Positions 9,135 to 19,053 of a DNA stretch of 64,000 nt are shown piece after piece. The stretch spans positions 1,116,001 to 1,180,000 of the forward strand of contig NC_088962.1 of assembly GCF_010111755.1 (NCBI RefSeq), given 5' to 3'. The notes under the pieces were generated by a model. That model did no database searches and was not told the DNA's origin. It saw only the letters and a program-made list of their open reading frames with translations. This DNA comes from Nakaseomyces glabratus (lineage: Eukaryota; Ascomycota; Saccharomycetes; Saccharomycetales; Saccharomycetaceae). Position numbers and translations under genes: made by a program. The first letter of the stretch is position 1, and the number at the start of each line of letters is the position of its first letter.

Positions 9135-10460
9135 GTATATATAGAAACACCTCAGTAACCTATAACCCCACTGCGTCAATCTGGATTGGAGGGAATACTT
9201 TTACCTTCCCGATTCGATAACAGCTCATCGCACAATTTTTTAGCTTATACTCCCTCTAACTGCACTTCACAGGGCACAACCAGAGTTTAGCCATAAACAC
9301 GAGGGATGAGCCAGAAACGCAAGAAAAAGTACAAATAGTAATCTGATACGTAAACATCACATGTAAAGAACAGTCGATATTTCGTGGACTACAACATACC
9401 TCAACACGTATCATCATATGACCATCCAACCCAGTACAAAGTGATAAAAACAGGACCGATAAGTCCTCCCACCTCCAAATAGATATCACGTACAACGATA
9501 AACTTCTCTCTCAAAAGGTTTTCCGCTTCCCCTCTCTATACATCTTGCTCTAAGGGAGACCCCTCGCGCACAAGGTGGTAGAAGGAAAAGTGAAATTCTC
9601 AACGCTGATTGGCTGAAACAGGGAATTGGCTGTTTAATTCGCAGAAGCAGAAGCATGTGACTTGGATATTCTAATTCCTGGTATTGGAAGAAACATAGGA
9701 AGTCTGGGTTTGTATTTCGGATTCTCCTAGGTTTGTACGGGAAACTATCTACTGGTTTGTGCTAGGTAACTTGAATCAATACACCGTTTCTTTCCTCCGC
9801 ATGGTTTTTACTCTTGTAGCTTTTCACTTGCCAGGAAGCGTCCGTTCTGATTGGGCACAGCTGCTCAGTTCTTGTCTGATTGGATAGGAAGAGCAAACGG
9901 TCCTTCTAACTTCTCTCCCCCCCCAGATGTTCTTCTCTCTGATTTGATATCAACTGTGAACTGAGAATAAGCTTTCGAGAAGGAAGCACACAAGACTGGA
10001 CACACAAATATTTTTAACGGTGGTTCCCTTGTAAATGAGTACCAAGCTAAGGTCCGTTACTTCCATCTGGGACTATCTTCCTCTCTTTCTCTCTCCCATA
10101 ATATATAATTTGCAAAGAAAGAAAAAACACATCTTTGAAATACAATAAATACATCAATTAGTAAACTTCATTACTTCAGGAAAAGGATCATACCCAACAT
10201 CTTTATTTATTTATTTATTTATCTCTTCTTCAAAGAAAAGAATAATTATAATTCCAAAAATCAACAAGATTGCTATATCCTATCCTTAACCCAACCTACA
10301 CTCCCCCCCAATTCTTACATCGTTGGAATCATACTTTCTCTTTTTGTTAAGATTTTAATCGAAGGTATTGATATAATAGAATAAGAAAAAACCAATCCAG
10401 AAGGTGAACTATCTGCATCATAAAGGCCAAGAAAAACAACATATAGAGCAAGCAAAGAAG
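9135..10460. promoter_or_regulatory. Divergent YNG1/CYT1 promoter with four CCAAT boxes
   Basis: 1.3 kb. Four ATTGG (CCAAT) elements occur at 9608-9612, 9625-9629, 9850-9854 and 9879-9883; three sit in the Hap2/3/4/5-type TGATTGG context. S. cerevisiae CYT1 is activated by the HAP complex, so these are probably functional, though they lie 580-850 bp from the CYT1 ATG. A (TTTA)5 microsatellite lies at 10202-10221. No gene is visible. Confidence 0.6.
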
Positions 10461-11360
10461 ATGTTCAGTACTATAAATAGACGGTTTGCAACAAGGTCAT
10501 TTTCTATGGCAAGGGAACTACCCAAGACTTCCAAGTTGCTGGTCGGTGGTGCTACTTTGACTGCTATTACCACGTCTGCATTGCTTTATGCAGACTCCTT
10601 GACAGCAGAGGCCATGACTGCCGCAGAACACGGCCTGCACGCTCCAAGCTATGCTTGGTCTCACAATGGGCCCTTGCAGACTTTTGATCACGCCTCCATT
10701 AGAAGAGGTTACCAGGTCTATCGTGAAGTGTGTGCGGCTTGCCATTCCTTGGACAGAGTCGCCTGGAGAACAATGGTTGGCGTTTCCCACACCAACGAGG
10801 AAGTGCGTGAGATGGCTGCTGAGTTCGAGTACGACGACGAACCAGATGAGCAAGGTAACCCTAAGAAGAGAATCGGTAAGCTTTCCGACTACATACCAGG
10901 CCCTTACCCTAACGAACAGGCCGCAAGAGCAGCCAACCAAGGTGCCCTACCACCTGATCTATCATTGATCGTCAAGGCCAGACACGGTGCCGCAGACTAC
11001 ATATTTGCCCTGTTGACCGGTTACCCAGACGACCCACCAGCCGGTGTCCAACTGCCACCAGGCACCAACTACAACCCATACTTCCCAGGTGGTGCCATCT
11101 CCATGGCCCGTGTCCTGTTCGATGACCTGGTCGAGTACGAAGACGGTACCCCAGCCACAACGTCTCAAATGGCCAAGGATGTCACCACATTCTTGAACTG
11201 GTGCGCCGAGCCAGAACACGACGAGAGAAAGAAGGCAGGTTTGAAGGCTCTACTGCTACTATCCTCCTTGTACTTGCTGTCCGTATGGGTCAAGAAGTTC
11301 AAGTGGGCCGCCATCAAGAACAGAAAATTCGTTTTCAACCCACCAAAGCCAAGAAAGTAG
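10461..11360 (+). CDS. CYT1: Cytochrome c1, respiratory complex III
   Basis: 299 aa. The ATG at 10461 matches the S. cerevisiae start (MFS...); the open frame above it starts only at a GTG. Cytochrome c1 passes electrons from the Rieske protein to cytochrome c in the inner membrane. Visible are a bipartite targeting sequence (basic residues 1-25, hydrophobic sorting stretch about 28-43), the haem-attachment motif CAACH (91-95), and a likely axial Met215 in GAISMARVLF. The single C-terminal anchor lies at about 263-278, followed by a basic matrix tail. The mature part is nearly identical to S. cerevisiae. Strong codon bias fits high expression. Confidence 0.98.
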   Translation: MFSTINRRFATRSFSMARELPKTSKLLVGGATLTAITTSALLYADSLTAEAMTAAEHGLHAPSYAWSHNGPLQTFDHASIRRGYQVYREVCAACHSLDRVAWRTMVGVSHTNEEVREMAAEFEYDDEPDEQGNPKKRIGKLSDYIPGPYPNEQAARAANQGALPPDLSLIVKARHGAADYIFALLTGYPDDPPAGVQLPPGTNYNPYFPGGAISMARVLFDDLVEYEDGTPATTSQMAKDVTTFLNWCAEPEHDERKKAGLKALLLLSSLYLLSVWVKKFKWAAIKNRKFVFNPPKPRK

Positions 11361-12677
11361 AATAAAAATAACTAAGAGGAGAGAGAGAGAGAAGGGAAGA
11401 TTTCTAAAATATTCTTAAAACAATTTTTTTTTATTCCATTCATCCATTTTTATTATTATTATTTGACATTATTATTTTCATTCTACATGTGGGCATAATA
11501 TCTTTTTCTGTTTTCTTTCCCCGCCGCTTTCAAAGCTTGTACAAGAGAAGTCCCTTCTCTTAAAAAAAAATATTCTTATTTATTCCAAAGACGAATGCTC
11601 TTTTTATTTTAATCTCTTTTTATTTCCCCCCCTGCTGTTGTATTTACTCTATCCCCCCATCAACCATTTCCAATCATAAGAGAAACCATGTACAAATCTA
11701 TTTAAGCCAGAAGAAATTTTTTTTTTTAAAAAAGACAAAAGGATTTATTCATATACTTTCCTGTTCATACATTTATATATTTAAGATGAAAAGAAAAAGA
11801 ATTACTACTAGCTTGATATCTTTTATCCATTTGCCAAACATTGGAACAATCGTATTCACCCAAAATAATCACATGACTCTACATGTATACGAACCGCAAA
11901 CCCTAAATAAGCCCTATCCCACTTTTCCAGTGTTCAAAGCCCTAAATCCAGTTACATTTCCTAATCGGGAAATATAATTGAGGGCAGCCACTTTAATTTT
12001 CAACTTTGGATGGCAGCAAATTCTTTCTTTTTTTTTTCTTTCCTCTCATTTCTTGTCTCTGTACGGATACTTGTCTGCACCGTCTGGTTGACAGCACTGG
12101 CCTTGACCTAGGGCTTGAATTCCAGAAGAGTTCCCAGAGTTCCCAGAGTTCCCAGAATCGCAGATGAAGCCCTGACGAAGCCCTGACGAAGCCCTGACGG
12201 TCCCCACGGACACCCACAACGCAGACAACTGGACCGGCACTTGCACGCCCTATCCTTACTACTGCTATGCCCCAGAACTTTAGGGTATTGAAGTACAGCC
12301 TACAGCCTACAGCGTATACAAGAAAGCAAGCACACAGAAGAGATTCTGGCTGCTTTTCGCACTCACTGGGCAATTAGGGTTTAGGGTTTGGGCTTCAAGG
12401 GAACGGATCAAAAATGCTTTATCGAGGAAGACATTATAGTGAAAAAAAATTCATTAAAAGAAAAAAGCAACAGTATTGACTGGACAATAGACATTGTCCC
12501 AAGCAGAAAAGGATTTGCTTTTAGATTATAAATATATAGCATTGTTTAAAAAGTAGATCAAAAATATATATAACTCCTTGTAGATTAAAAAAAAAAAGAG
12601 TAGAAAATCAATTGAATTAAACTACAAGAAAATTAAACTAAAAGAAAGTACGCTGGTCGAATACTTTCTGCACAATA
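11361..12677. promoter_or_regulatory. CYT1-MSA1 intergenic region with Tbf1-type octamers
   Basis: 1.3 kb holding the CYT1 3' UTR and the MSA1 promoter. Four ARCCCTAA octamers (either strand) match the Tbf1 consensus: 11899-11906, 11938-11945, 12374-12381 and 12381-12388. The last two overlap in a short telomere-like run TTAGGGTTTAGGGTTTGGG. Between the pairs lies GC-richer DNA with short tandem repeats. In S. cerevisiae, Tbf1 marks snoRNA and other promoters. I could not identify a snoRNA by eye. Confidence 0.5.
12127..12198 (+). repeat. Two adjacent micro-minisatellites, 9-bp x3 and 11-bp x3
   Basis: AGAGTTCCC is repeated three times in perfect tandem (12127-12153), followed 12 bp later by GAAGCCCTGAC three times (12166-12198). 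All copies are identical, which suggests recent slippage. A third short array, TACAGCC x3 (last copy partial), lies at 12294-12313. Confidence 0.95.
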
Positions 12678-14546
12678 ATGGAAACTATCAAGAGGAGGCG
12701 AGGCAGGCCTCAGCTGACGAAGGACTATGCTGATCCGTCGCAGAGTCCGCTGGCGCAATCGTCCAAGCAAGTGCAGAAGCAAGGCAAACGTGCGTTTGCC
12801 AAACCGCTCATGAAGGTTATCTCCACTCCTTCTCCAAAGAAGAGGAGAATGAGTACTGATCTGAACTCCCCGCCCGTGTCTATCACCAAGAAAGGCAGAC
12901 ACCGCGGTATAATCATATCCTCTCCCATGAAGAAGACTGCTGCGAAGAGCTACAAGGAGAATAGGTACGAGGACGGGTTCTCTTCCGGAAGCAGCACGCC
13001 TACATCGACGCCTACTTCTCACTCGAGTTTCTTCTCGGTATCGAGAAACACTCTGCAGAGTTCTCCGCCGATGATGTTCTCCAGTTCCCCGACTGTGTCC
13101 AGCCACAATATGAAACAACCTCAACCTAGGATGTACTACAGTCACTCCACTCAGGATGAGACAAAGTCACGGATGGGTCTCAAGTTGGCTTTGACAGTCA
13201 ACGAAAAGGGTGAAGCTGTCATCTGCGAAGGAGGTGAAACTTTGAGACCCGCTGTTGGGGATATGTCCACCGATAAAGACATGGCCTCAACTTCAATGGA
13301 CTCGAGCCAAACTGATCGCTCAGATAAGGCATCTGCCACGGAACTTGAAACCACCGCCAGCAATACTGCTGTGCCTGATACTTCCCCAATGTTCAACAAA
13401 CGGGAAGTATTGTCGATGTTGAAGAAGATGAACTTCAACAGCAACAACGATAAACCAAACACGGATACTTTACCTAGATTAATAATAGACGATGAGATCA
13501 CTGGCCCAAGCGCAAATGTAATCTGCGAAGACCTAGACGGTCAAGACACAGCCAGCTCTGCTCATCAACACCAGAAGAGCTCATCTAACGGGCAGGTCCC
13601 CAAATCTCCTTGTACTCCAGGTACCACTTTCCAATTCAAAACAGGTTTCACACCTAAATTTGGCATTGACTCGATGCTTGCCGATGAATTCTCTTCACCT
13701 AAATTCGCAAAGAGACTGGCGAGCCACGAGAACCATCTCTCCATCAACATTAGTAGCCCAGAACATAACTTGACTCTAACCCCAAGAACCCGGAAATCTC
13801 TCCGCTCTGTGGATGGCGTGCCGTTTACGCAATTCATGGTCTCAAACTCTCAGACAAGCCAGGATAAGAGCCTCGGTAGAACTCCAATAACCAGCGCAGA
13901 CCCCAACGAACAGCAATTCGTCTTCAAGTTCTCCAGTGGTGACCCATTACTACTTACAGAAGACGGCGATGGAAACTGGCCTGACATTCTATACCACCAA
14001 TTCTCCACTTCACCTAGAAAGACGAAAGCGTTCAATACCCCACCATCGTGGATCAATTTTGGATCACCTGGTCCGCTGTCCCCACTGAGACGCAACTCAA
14101 ATACCCTATTGACCACTAACTTGATGAAGACTCTGGCTAGTCCAAATGTGTCAAACGAAAGAGGTGCAAGTTCTTCTCTGAACCCCAGTATCGAAGTACA
14201 TAGTCCAATAGTTCACGAGAATTTGTCCAGTGTAAGAACCAGAAAGGACAATGCGGATTTCTCTGCTAGCAAGATGAACATCCCGTCAAGTCCCAGAAAC
14301 CTAACCATATCAAATGAACCAGCAACACCAAAAAATCTGACCGAGACCATATCAAATACTATAGAATGCACGCCTTTAATCCAACACACAATGGAAGGAT
14401 CCTTGAGTACAAAATACCTAGCGGCTAATTTTGCCTTTGGCCAGATAGACCACGTAGTCGCCATCGATACAGCCAAACAGACTTCAGTCATACCTAAGCA
14501 AGATGACGCCAGACTCGCATTGCAAAAGTTAATTAATGATCACTAA
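12678..14546 (+). CDS. MSA1: G1/S transcription activator Msa1
   Basis: 622 aa, ATG at 12678; S. cerevisiae Msa1 is 629 aa. Msa1 binds SBF and MBF and times G1-specific transcription. Conserved blocks that I recognise are the N-terminal KRRRGRPQLTKDY segment, SSKQVQKQGKRAFAKPLMKV, and a central FVFKFSSGDPLLLTEDGDG block leading to TPPSWINFGSPG. Near the end there is IECTPLIQHTMEGSL and the final DDARLALQKLI. The rest is Ser/Thr/Pro-rich with many SP/TP sites, in line with Cdk regulation. YOR066W synteny (between CYT1 and ALG8) favours MSA1 over its paralogue MSA2. Confidence 0.95.
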   Translation: METIKRRRGRPQLTKDYADPSQSPLAQSSKQVQKQGKRAFAKPLMKVISTPSPKKRRMSTDLNSPPVSITKKGRHRGIIISSPMKKTAAKSYKENRYEDGFSSGSSTPTSTPTSHSSFFSVSRNTLQSSPPMMFSSSPTVSSHNMKQPQPRMYYSHSTQDETKSRMGLKLALTVNEKGEAVICEGGETLRPAVGDMSTDKDMASTSMDSSQTDRSDKASATELETTASNTAVPDTSPMFNKREVLSMLKKMNFNSNNDKPNTDTLPRLIIDDEITGPSANVICEDLDGQDTASSAHQHQKSSSNGQVPKSPCTPGTTFQFKTGFTPKFGIDSMLADEFSSPKFAKRLASHENHLSINISSPEHNLTLTPRTRKSLRSVDGVPFTQFMVSNSQTSQDKSLGRTPITSADPNEQQFVFKFSSGDPLLLTEDGDGNWPDILYHQFSTSPRKTKAFNTPPSWINFGSPGPLSPLRRNSNTLLTTNLMKTLASPNVSNERGASSSLNPSIEVHSPIVHENLSSVRTRKDNADFSASKMNIPSSPRNLTISNEPATPKNLTETISNTIECTPLIQHTMEGSLSTKYLAANFAFGQIDHVVAIDTAKQTSVIPKQDDARLALQKLINDH

Positions 14547-14741
14547 GACACTAAATATATAATTAGCAAAACAATCGTTTTTAATCTTACAATATATAGC
14601 CAAGTAAATTTCTTTCCAATCGTTACCTATAACAACTTCACTTCAGTAACTTCTCAAATAACAAATAACACAATCAATAAGCAAAAATGTTGATACAGAA
14701 TTAGAACGTTATATTACTTGTACATATCTATGAATTGTGAC

Positions 14742-16394
14742 TTATTCATTGCTTACCCACAGTGGCTCATCAAAGTTATATAACCATGATAGACCAAACC
14801 AGGCACTTATGATACCAACAGAGCAATAGAAACTGTAGACCATCAAGCTCAAAAATTCAAACCTTTGCAAAACCAAGTACTTCCAACCAAGAATATCCCT
14901 GATTTGTATTAAGAATACCATCGGTATCAATAAGAACATGTATACCAATGTTAGACGGTCAAGGAAAAACACCCTTCTCTCCACACTGGTGGACAGTCTA
15001 GTGGTCTTTCTGAAAGCAAAGAAGTAAATTACACACCACACATAGGTGTAGAAAGTCTTGATTAGGAAATCCTGGGACTCATATAACAATGGGAACAGCG
15101 AAACATAACCAGCGGAAGTCAGCAACATAAAGGAAGACAACAACCGTCTGTCACTTATCACTAAGAAGGAGAATGGAATAATGACTAGCATAATAGCCTT
15201 CTCATGAACATGCCACCCAAATAGGAATGATGCTAGACCACATAATGTCATAGACCCCATAAACCTCTTGAAAGATGGATCAAATAAAACTGGCACCACC
15301 GCTAACACTTGGTATAAGAGAGTTAACAAGAACGTCAGTTTTGGTACAATCTGTGGTAATATCACGAAATAAACATCTTCTACAAGGCCTTTAGAACCAT
15401 TGTTGTTAGCAGCCATCTTTGCTTTAATCTCATTCAGAGAAGCAGGAATTAGTGGAGGCGAGATAAATTGCGATGCTAATTTGTAGGTGTATGGCATTTT
15501 CAAGAAAACCATCGTCAATATCTTATCAATGGTGGAGTAAATAGCCCAGAAGTTAGGAGCCCAATAGGCATGAGTCAGTCCCCTAGAAAAGGGGAACAAT
15601 CTCGTTAGCAATTGTGGCAGGTCAAAGATGAATGGTCCAAATGCAACAGCAAAGGTAGCGATCACTACACTGCCCAGCTTAACCAGATGCCTCCACTTCA
15701 CAATAAATATCAAGTCCCTGTAAGACTTGAATTTGAAGTCCTTCAAGTTCAAAACATAAGCTCGCAACAAGAATACGAAGTAACATGGCGCCAAGTACAG
15801 GTAAATATGCTTGAAACACAGGGCAACAGAGTAAAAGAACCCACACCACAAGTACTTCTTGTTTTTGGCCGCAACAATAGAAGCAATCAATATGGCAAAC
15901 AAGAACCCATTATACTGGAAATGAATGTGGTCAATAATCAGGAACCCCGGGGAAATGGCAATACTCGATGCCACAACAAAACTTTGGGTCCTCTCACTGA
16001 CTTTGCTGGTGTTGATATACACTTGCAACACAACAAATAAAAGGATCTCACTCGCAATGACTGTCAGTCTCTGAAACACTACTGTAGGCATACCAAACTG
16101 ACCAACTTCAACTATATCGAGGCACCCATCACTCTTGACATAGCTGGGAACGAACTGCGACAGGAACCATTCAAAGTATGCAAAGAACGGCGGGTAATCC
16201 AGTGTCCATTGGCTTGTGTGCTCGTAATACCACTGCCTTAGCGGCAGCTTATTAGTGATCGCCAGCCAGTTCCTATGTACATCAAAATCGGTGCTGTAGT
16301 AGTCCGGTATCAGTAGCAACTTAAGCAGCAACGAACTGATCCAGAAGTTCCAAAGCGAGAACCTCTTGGGCTGCTCTTCCTTCACTTCAGCCAT
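14742..16394 (-). CDS. ALG8: Dolichyl-P-Glc alpha-1,3-glucosyltransferase Alg8
   Basis: 550 aa from the ATG at 16394; upstream the frame is open only to a TTG at 16463. Alg8 adds the second glucose to the lipid-linked N-glycan precursor in the ER lumen (ALG6/ALG8 family; S. cerevisiae 577 aa). The protein has about a dozen hydrophobic segments. Near the N-terminus it has the family signature YYSTDFDVHRNWLAIT (about residues 33-48) followed by WTLDYPPFFAYFEW, the conserved first lumenal loop with its acidic catalytic residues. Divergent from VPS5 as in YOR067-YOR069. Confidence 0.96.
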   Translation of the reverse strand: MAEVKEEQPKRFSLWNFWISSLLLKLLLIPDYYSTDFDVHRNWLAITNKLPLRQWYYEHTSQWTLDYPPFFAYFEWFLSQFVPSYVKSDGCLDIVEVGQFGMPTVVFQRLTVIASEILLFVVLQVYINTSKVSERTQSFVVASSIAISPGFLIIDHIHFQYNGFLFAILIASIVAAKNKKYLWCGFFYSVALCFKHIYLYLAPCYFVFLLRAYVLNLKDFKFKSYRDLIFIVKWRHLVKLGSVVIATFAVAFGPFIFDLPQLLTRLFPFSRGLTHAYWAPNFWAIYSTIDKILTMVFLKMPYTYKLASQFISPPLIPASLNEIKAKMAANNNGSKGLVEDVYFVILPQIVPKLTFLLTLLYQVLAVVPVLFDPSFKRFMGSMTLCGLASFLFGWHVHEKAIMLVIIPFSFLVISDRRLLSSFMLLTSAGYVSLFPLLYESQDFLIKTFYTYVWCVIYFFAFRKTTRLSTSVERRVFFLDRLTLVYMFLLIPMVFLIQIRDILGWKYLVLQRFEFLSLMVYSFYCSVGIISAWFGLSWLYNFDEPLWVSNE

Positions 16395-16945
16395 ATTTGG
16401 TAGCTCTGTATTCAAAAAATCAAAAGACCAATTAATATTCTTCACTCCTGAGAATAAACCCAAAATGTGACGTTTCCAATTATACTTCCTTATAAACCAA
16501 AGTACCTCGCTAGTTCACGATATCGACCAAACTTCCTGATAAAGCACTTATGAATAAGTCGTCTAGATACCAGCAGGGAAGAAGAATTTAATACTGCTAT
16601 CGCCTTCTAACGGTGGCAGACTCAATTGCTATGTAATTACTACTTTCGAAGTTTCAAAGACCTTTATGACCTTTCGAGCTTGGGATGATGGACTGCGTGA
16701 TCAGTGACTTTTGCCAAGTTGGGAGGGAATCATTCCCTTTAAATTCCTAAAATGAGAAGACCAAGACTAACATGGACCAGGATGTTCAGCTTTAATTCTG
16801 ACCCATCACCAATTGAGCTAACGATAGTTGACCAAAAACCTGAAACAGAGATACACTGGGTTTTTCGAATAAGTTGCAGAGCGTTTCAGAAGCGAAAGGA
16901 TTCGAGAATAGAGGAAGCTGCTGTGGTTACCAACGCTTTGCAAGA
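16395..16945. other. Divergent ALG8/VPS5 promoter
   Basis: 551 bp shared promoter. I see no strong known motif and no additional gene. Confidence 0.5.
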
Positions 16946-18862
16946 ATGGATTACGAGGACGATTTGAGTGCCCCAGTTTGGGATGATCTGAATCCTCTGG
17001 CAGAGGCTGACACAGTTGAAGAAACAGCTCTGTCTGAGGAAGAAATTGAGGAACAAAGTGAAGACTCGGATGGTGAAGAGGAAGTTCAGGTGGACTCTAC
17101 GAGCGGTGGCTGGGGTGATAACAATGAAACGAAGAAGGAGTTGCTCAACGATTTGGCCCCAATGGAGGATCCGTTGTCTGGTTTACTCAATGAGTCGCCC
17201 AGCAAGCGTGGAACAACACCAGGGGCGCTTTTTGAGAGCCAAACTGCGCCTTTGATATCAATAAATGAGGATGATCTCAGCGCGTCGAGCTATACAGCGG
17301 CAAAGGGTCACAGTACCCCTAGGAAACTGTTTGACTCTTCGAGAATCAGAAGAAATATTAAAGTACCCTTGAACAGTGACGGGAATAGTGCGAAATCGGA
17401 GAGCTCACATTCAGTAATAGACCCATTGGGACAGGCTGAAAAAGATAGAGAATTTGTTGATGAACCACTCGACGATAGAGTTACAAATTCACAGCATGCT
17501 AACAGAAGTATATTTGAACAAGTCGAAAGTCCACTATATCACATATCTCCCAAGAAAAAGGCAATGGACACCAATACCGATATAACACCAACGGAAAGCG
17601 TGCATAATAAAACTGAGGAGGCAAGCCAACAGGACATCGAGGATGAACCAGTCATAAGTCATTTCCAGATTGAAGTTACAGACCCTATAAAAGTTGGAGA
17701 ATTGACATCTAGCCATATCAAATACACAGTCAATGCCGAGTCTGAGCTTTTAAGCCCTAACCAGAATCAAGTAAGCAGAAGATATAGGGACTTCAGGTGG
17801 CTGTACAGACAACTACAAAATAACCACTGGGGGAAAGTGATACCGCCTCCACCGGAAAAGCAAACCGTGGGCACTTTTCAACCGGAGTTTGTGGAAACAA
17901 GGAGACTACAGTTACAAACCATGCTACGACGTATAGCAAATGATTCCGATCTACAGCGGGATGAGCACTTCCATATGTTCTTAACTTCTGATAATTTTGC
18001 AGAGGATTCTAAGCGTGTATCCTATGAAACTGGATCAAATGCCAACAACGACAACAACGATATATCTGAGGTACACATCAGTGAAATCCAGTTGCTGGGA
18101 CCAGAGGAAGGCGCGTTTGTGATAAAGAATGGTGGGCTTGATAGCGAATACAAGAAAGGTTTCATGAATATCTCTTTCTCATCCATTCCCAAATATAATG
18201 AACCAGACAAGTTTTTCGTTGACGAACTAGACCGAATCACAGATCTAGAGAATCAACTGAAAAAGATGCTGAAAGCTGTAGAATCGATAGAGGAGCAACG
18301 CAGAGAACTTTCCAGCTATACATATGATCTAGCAAGCTTAATCGAAAGCTTGGGTGCTTTAGATGTAACTAAAGGTAGCACCAAGCTATGCTATGAGTTA
18401 GCTGAAACACAGAAAAGAGTAAAGGAATCTCTCGAAAGAGACGCTTTACAAGAAGCAATTACGATGGGCGCTACACTTGATGAGTATGTAAGATCATTAG
18501 CAAGTCTTAGATCGATATTCTACCAGAGAGCTAAGCTGGGATACTATCTAGTAATTGTTGAAAATGATTTCCAAAAGAAAAAACAAGATGTGGAGAAAAT
18601 GTGTCATAACAATAAACAACCTGCAAACAAAGAAAGATTTCTGGCTGCAAGAGATAGCGTAAAGAATATCGAGAGAAGAGCAATAACCGTCAAGAAGGCA
18701 TGGCATGATATTGGGGAGAAAATCAAAAAAGAAGTTTCAAGTTTTGATCGTTCTAAAATGGAAGAATTTAGAAATTGTATGGAAATAACACTTGAATCCG
18801 CGATCGAATCTCAAAAGGAATCCATCGAGTTATGGGAAACGATGTATCATGAAAATTTGTAA
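16946..18862 (+). CDS. VPS5: Retromer sorting nexin Vps5
   Basis: 638 aa. The ATG at 16946 gives MDYEDDLSAPVWDDLN, matching the S. cerevisiae N-terminus; the frame extends upstream only to a TTG. Vps5 pairs with Vps17 as the membrane-bending part of retromer, returning Vps10 from endosomes to Golgi. An acidic, Ser-rich N-terminus (1-235) precedes the PX domain (about 238-351). The PX domain contains the RRYRDF signature (278-283) and a Pro-rich loop (about 300-304), used for PtdIns3P. A helical BAR domain fills about 400-638. Confidence 0.97.
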   Translation: MDYEDDLSAPVWDDLNPLAEADTVEETALSEEEIEEQSEDSDGEEEVQVDSTSGGWGDNNETKKELLNDLAPMEDPLSGLLNESPSKRGTTPGALFESQTAPLISINEDDLSASSYTAAKGHSTPRKLFDSSRIRRNIKVPLNSDGNSAKSESSHSVIDPLGQAEKDREFVDEPLDDRVTNSQHANRSIFEQVESPLYHISPKKKAMDTNTDITPTESVHNKTEEASQQDIEDEPVISHFQIEVTDPIKVGELTSSHIKYTVNAESELLSPNQNQVSRRYRDFRWLYRQLQNNHWGKVIPPPPEKQTVGTFQPEFVETRRLQLQTMLRRIANDSDLQRDEHFHMFLTSDNFAEDSKRVSYETGSNANNDNNDISEVHISEIQLLGPEEGAFVIKNGGLDSEYKKGFMNISFSSIPKYNEPDKFFVDELDRITDLENQLKKMLKAVESIEEQRRELSSYTYDLASLIESLGALDVTKGSTKLCYELAETQKRVKESLERDALQEAITMGATLDEYVRSLASLRSIFYQRAKLGYYLVIVENDFQKKKQDVEKMCHNNKQPANKERFLAARDSVKNIERRAITVKKAWHDIGEKIKKEVSSFDRSKMEEFRNCMEITLESAIESQKESIELWETMYHENL

Positions 18863-19053
18863 ATAGAACGTACTGCAAATATACGATGCTTCATAAGTAA
18901 CCACTAACCTTCTATAGACAAACTTAATACTAAGGTATTCTCATTATTAAAATGTGGCATATCTTATTATGAAAACATTATGGTAGTCTGTAATGTTGAT
19001 ATACATAAGTCTTATTTAAAAATAATCTGAAAACTATAGCAACGTAGTTCATG

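Noticed and set aside
11993..12373. 126-codon minus-strand frame upstream of MSA1
   Set aside because: Spans the tandem repeats, whose 11-bp and 7-bp units are not multiples of three, and gives repetitive, motif-free protein.
12374..12392. Telomere-like TTAGGGTTTAGGGTTTGGG run
   Set aside because: Only two and a half units and internal to a chromosome arm; better read as Tbf1-type sites. Nakaseomyces telomere repeats are longer and different.
16395..16463. N-terminal extension of ALG8 from a TTG
   Set aside because: The ATG at 16394 gives a complete protein and the extension lacks targeting character, unlike the ACC1 case.
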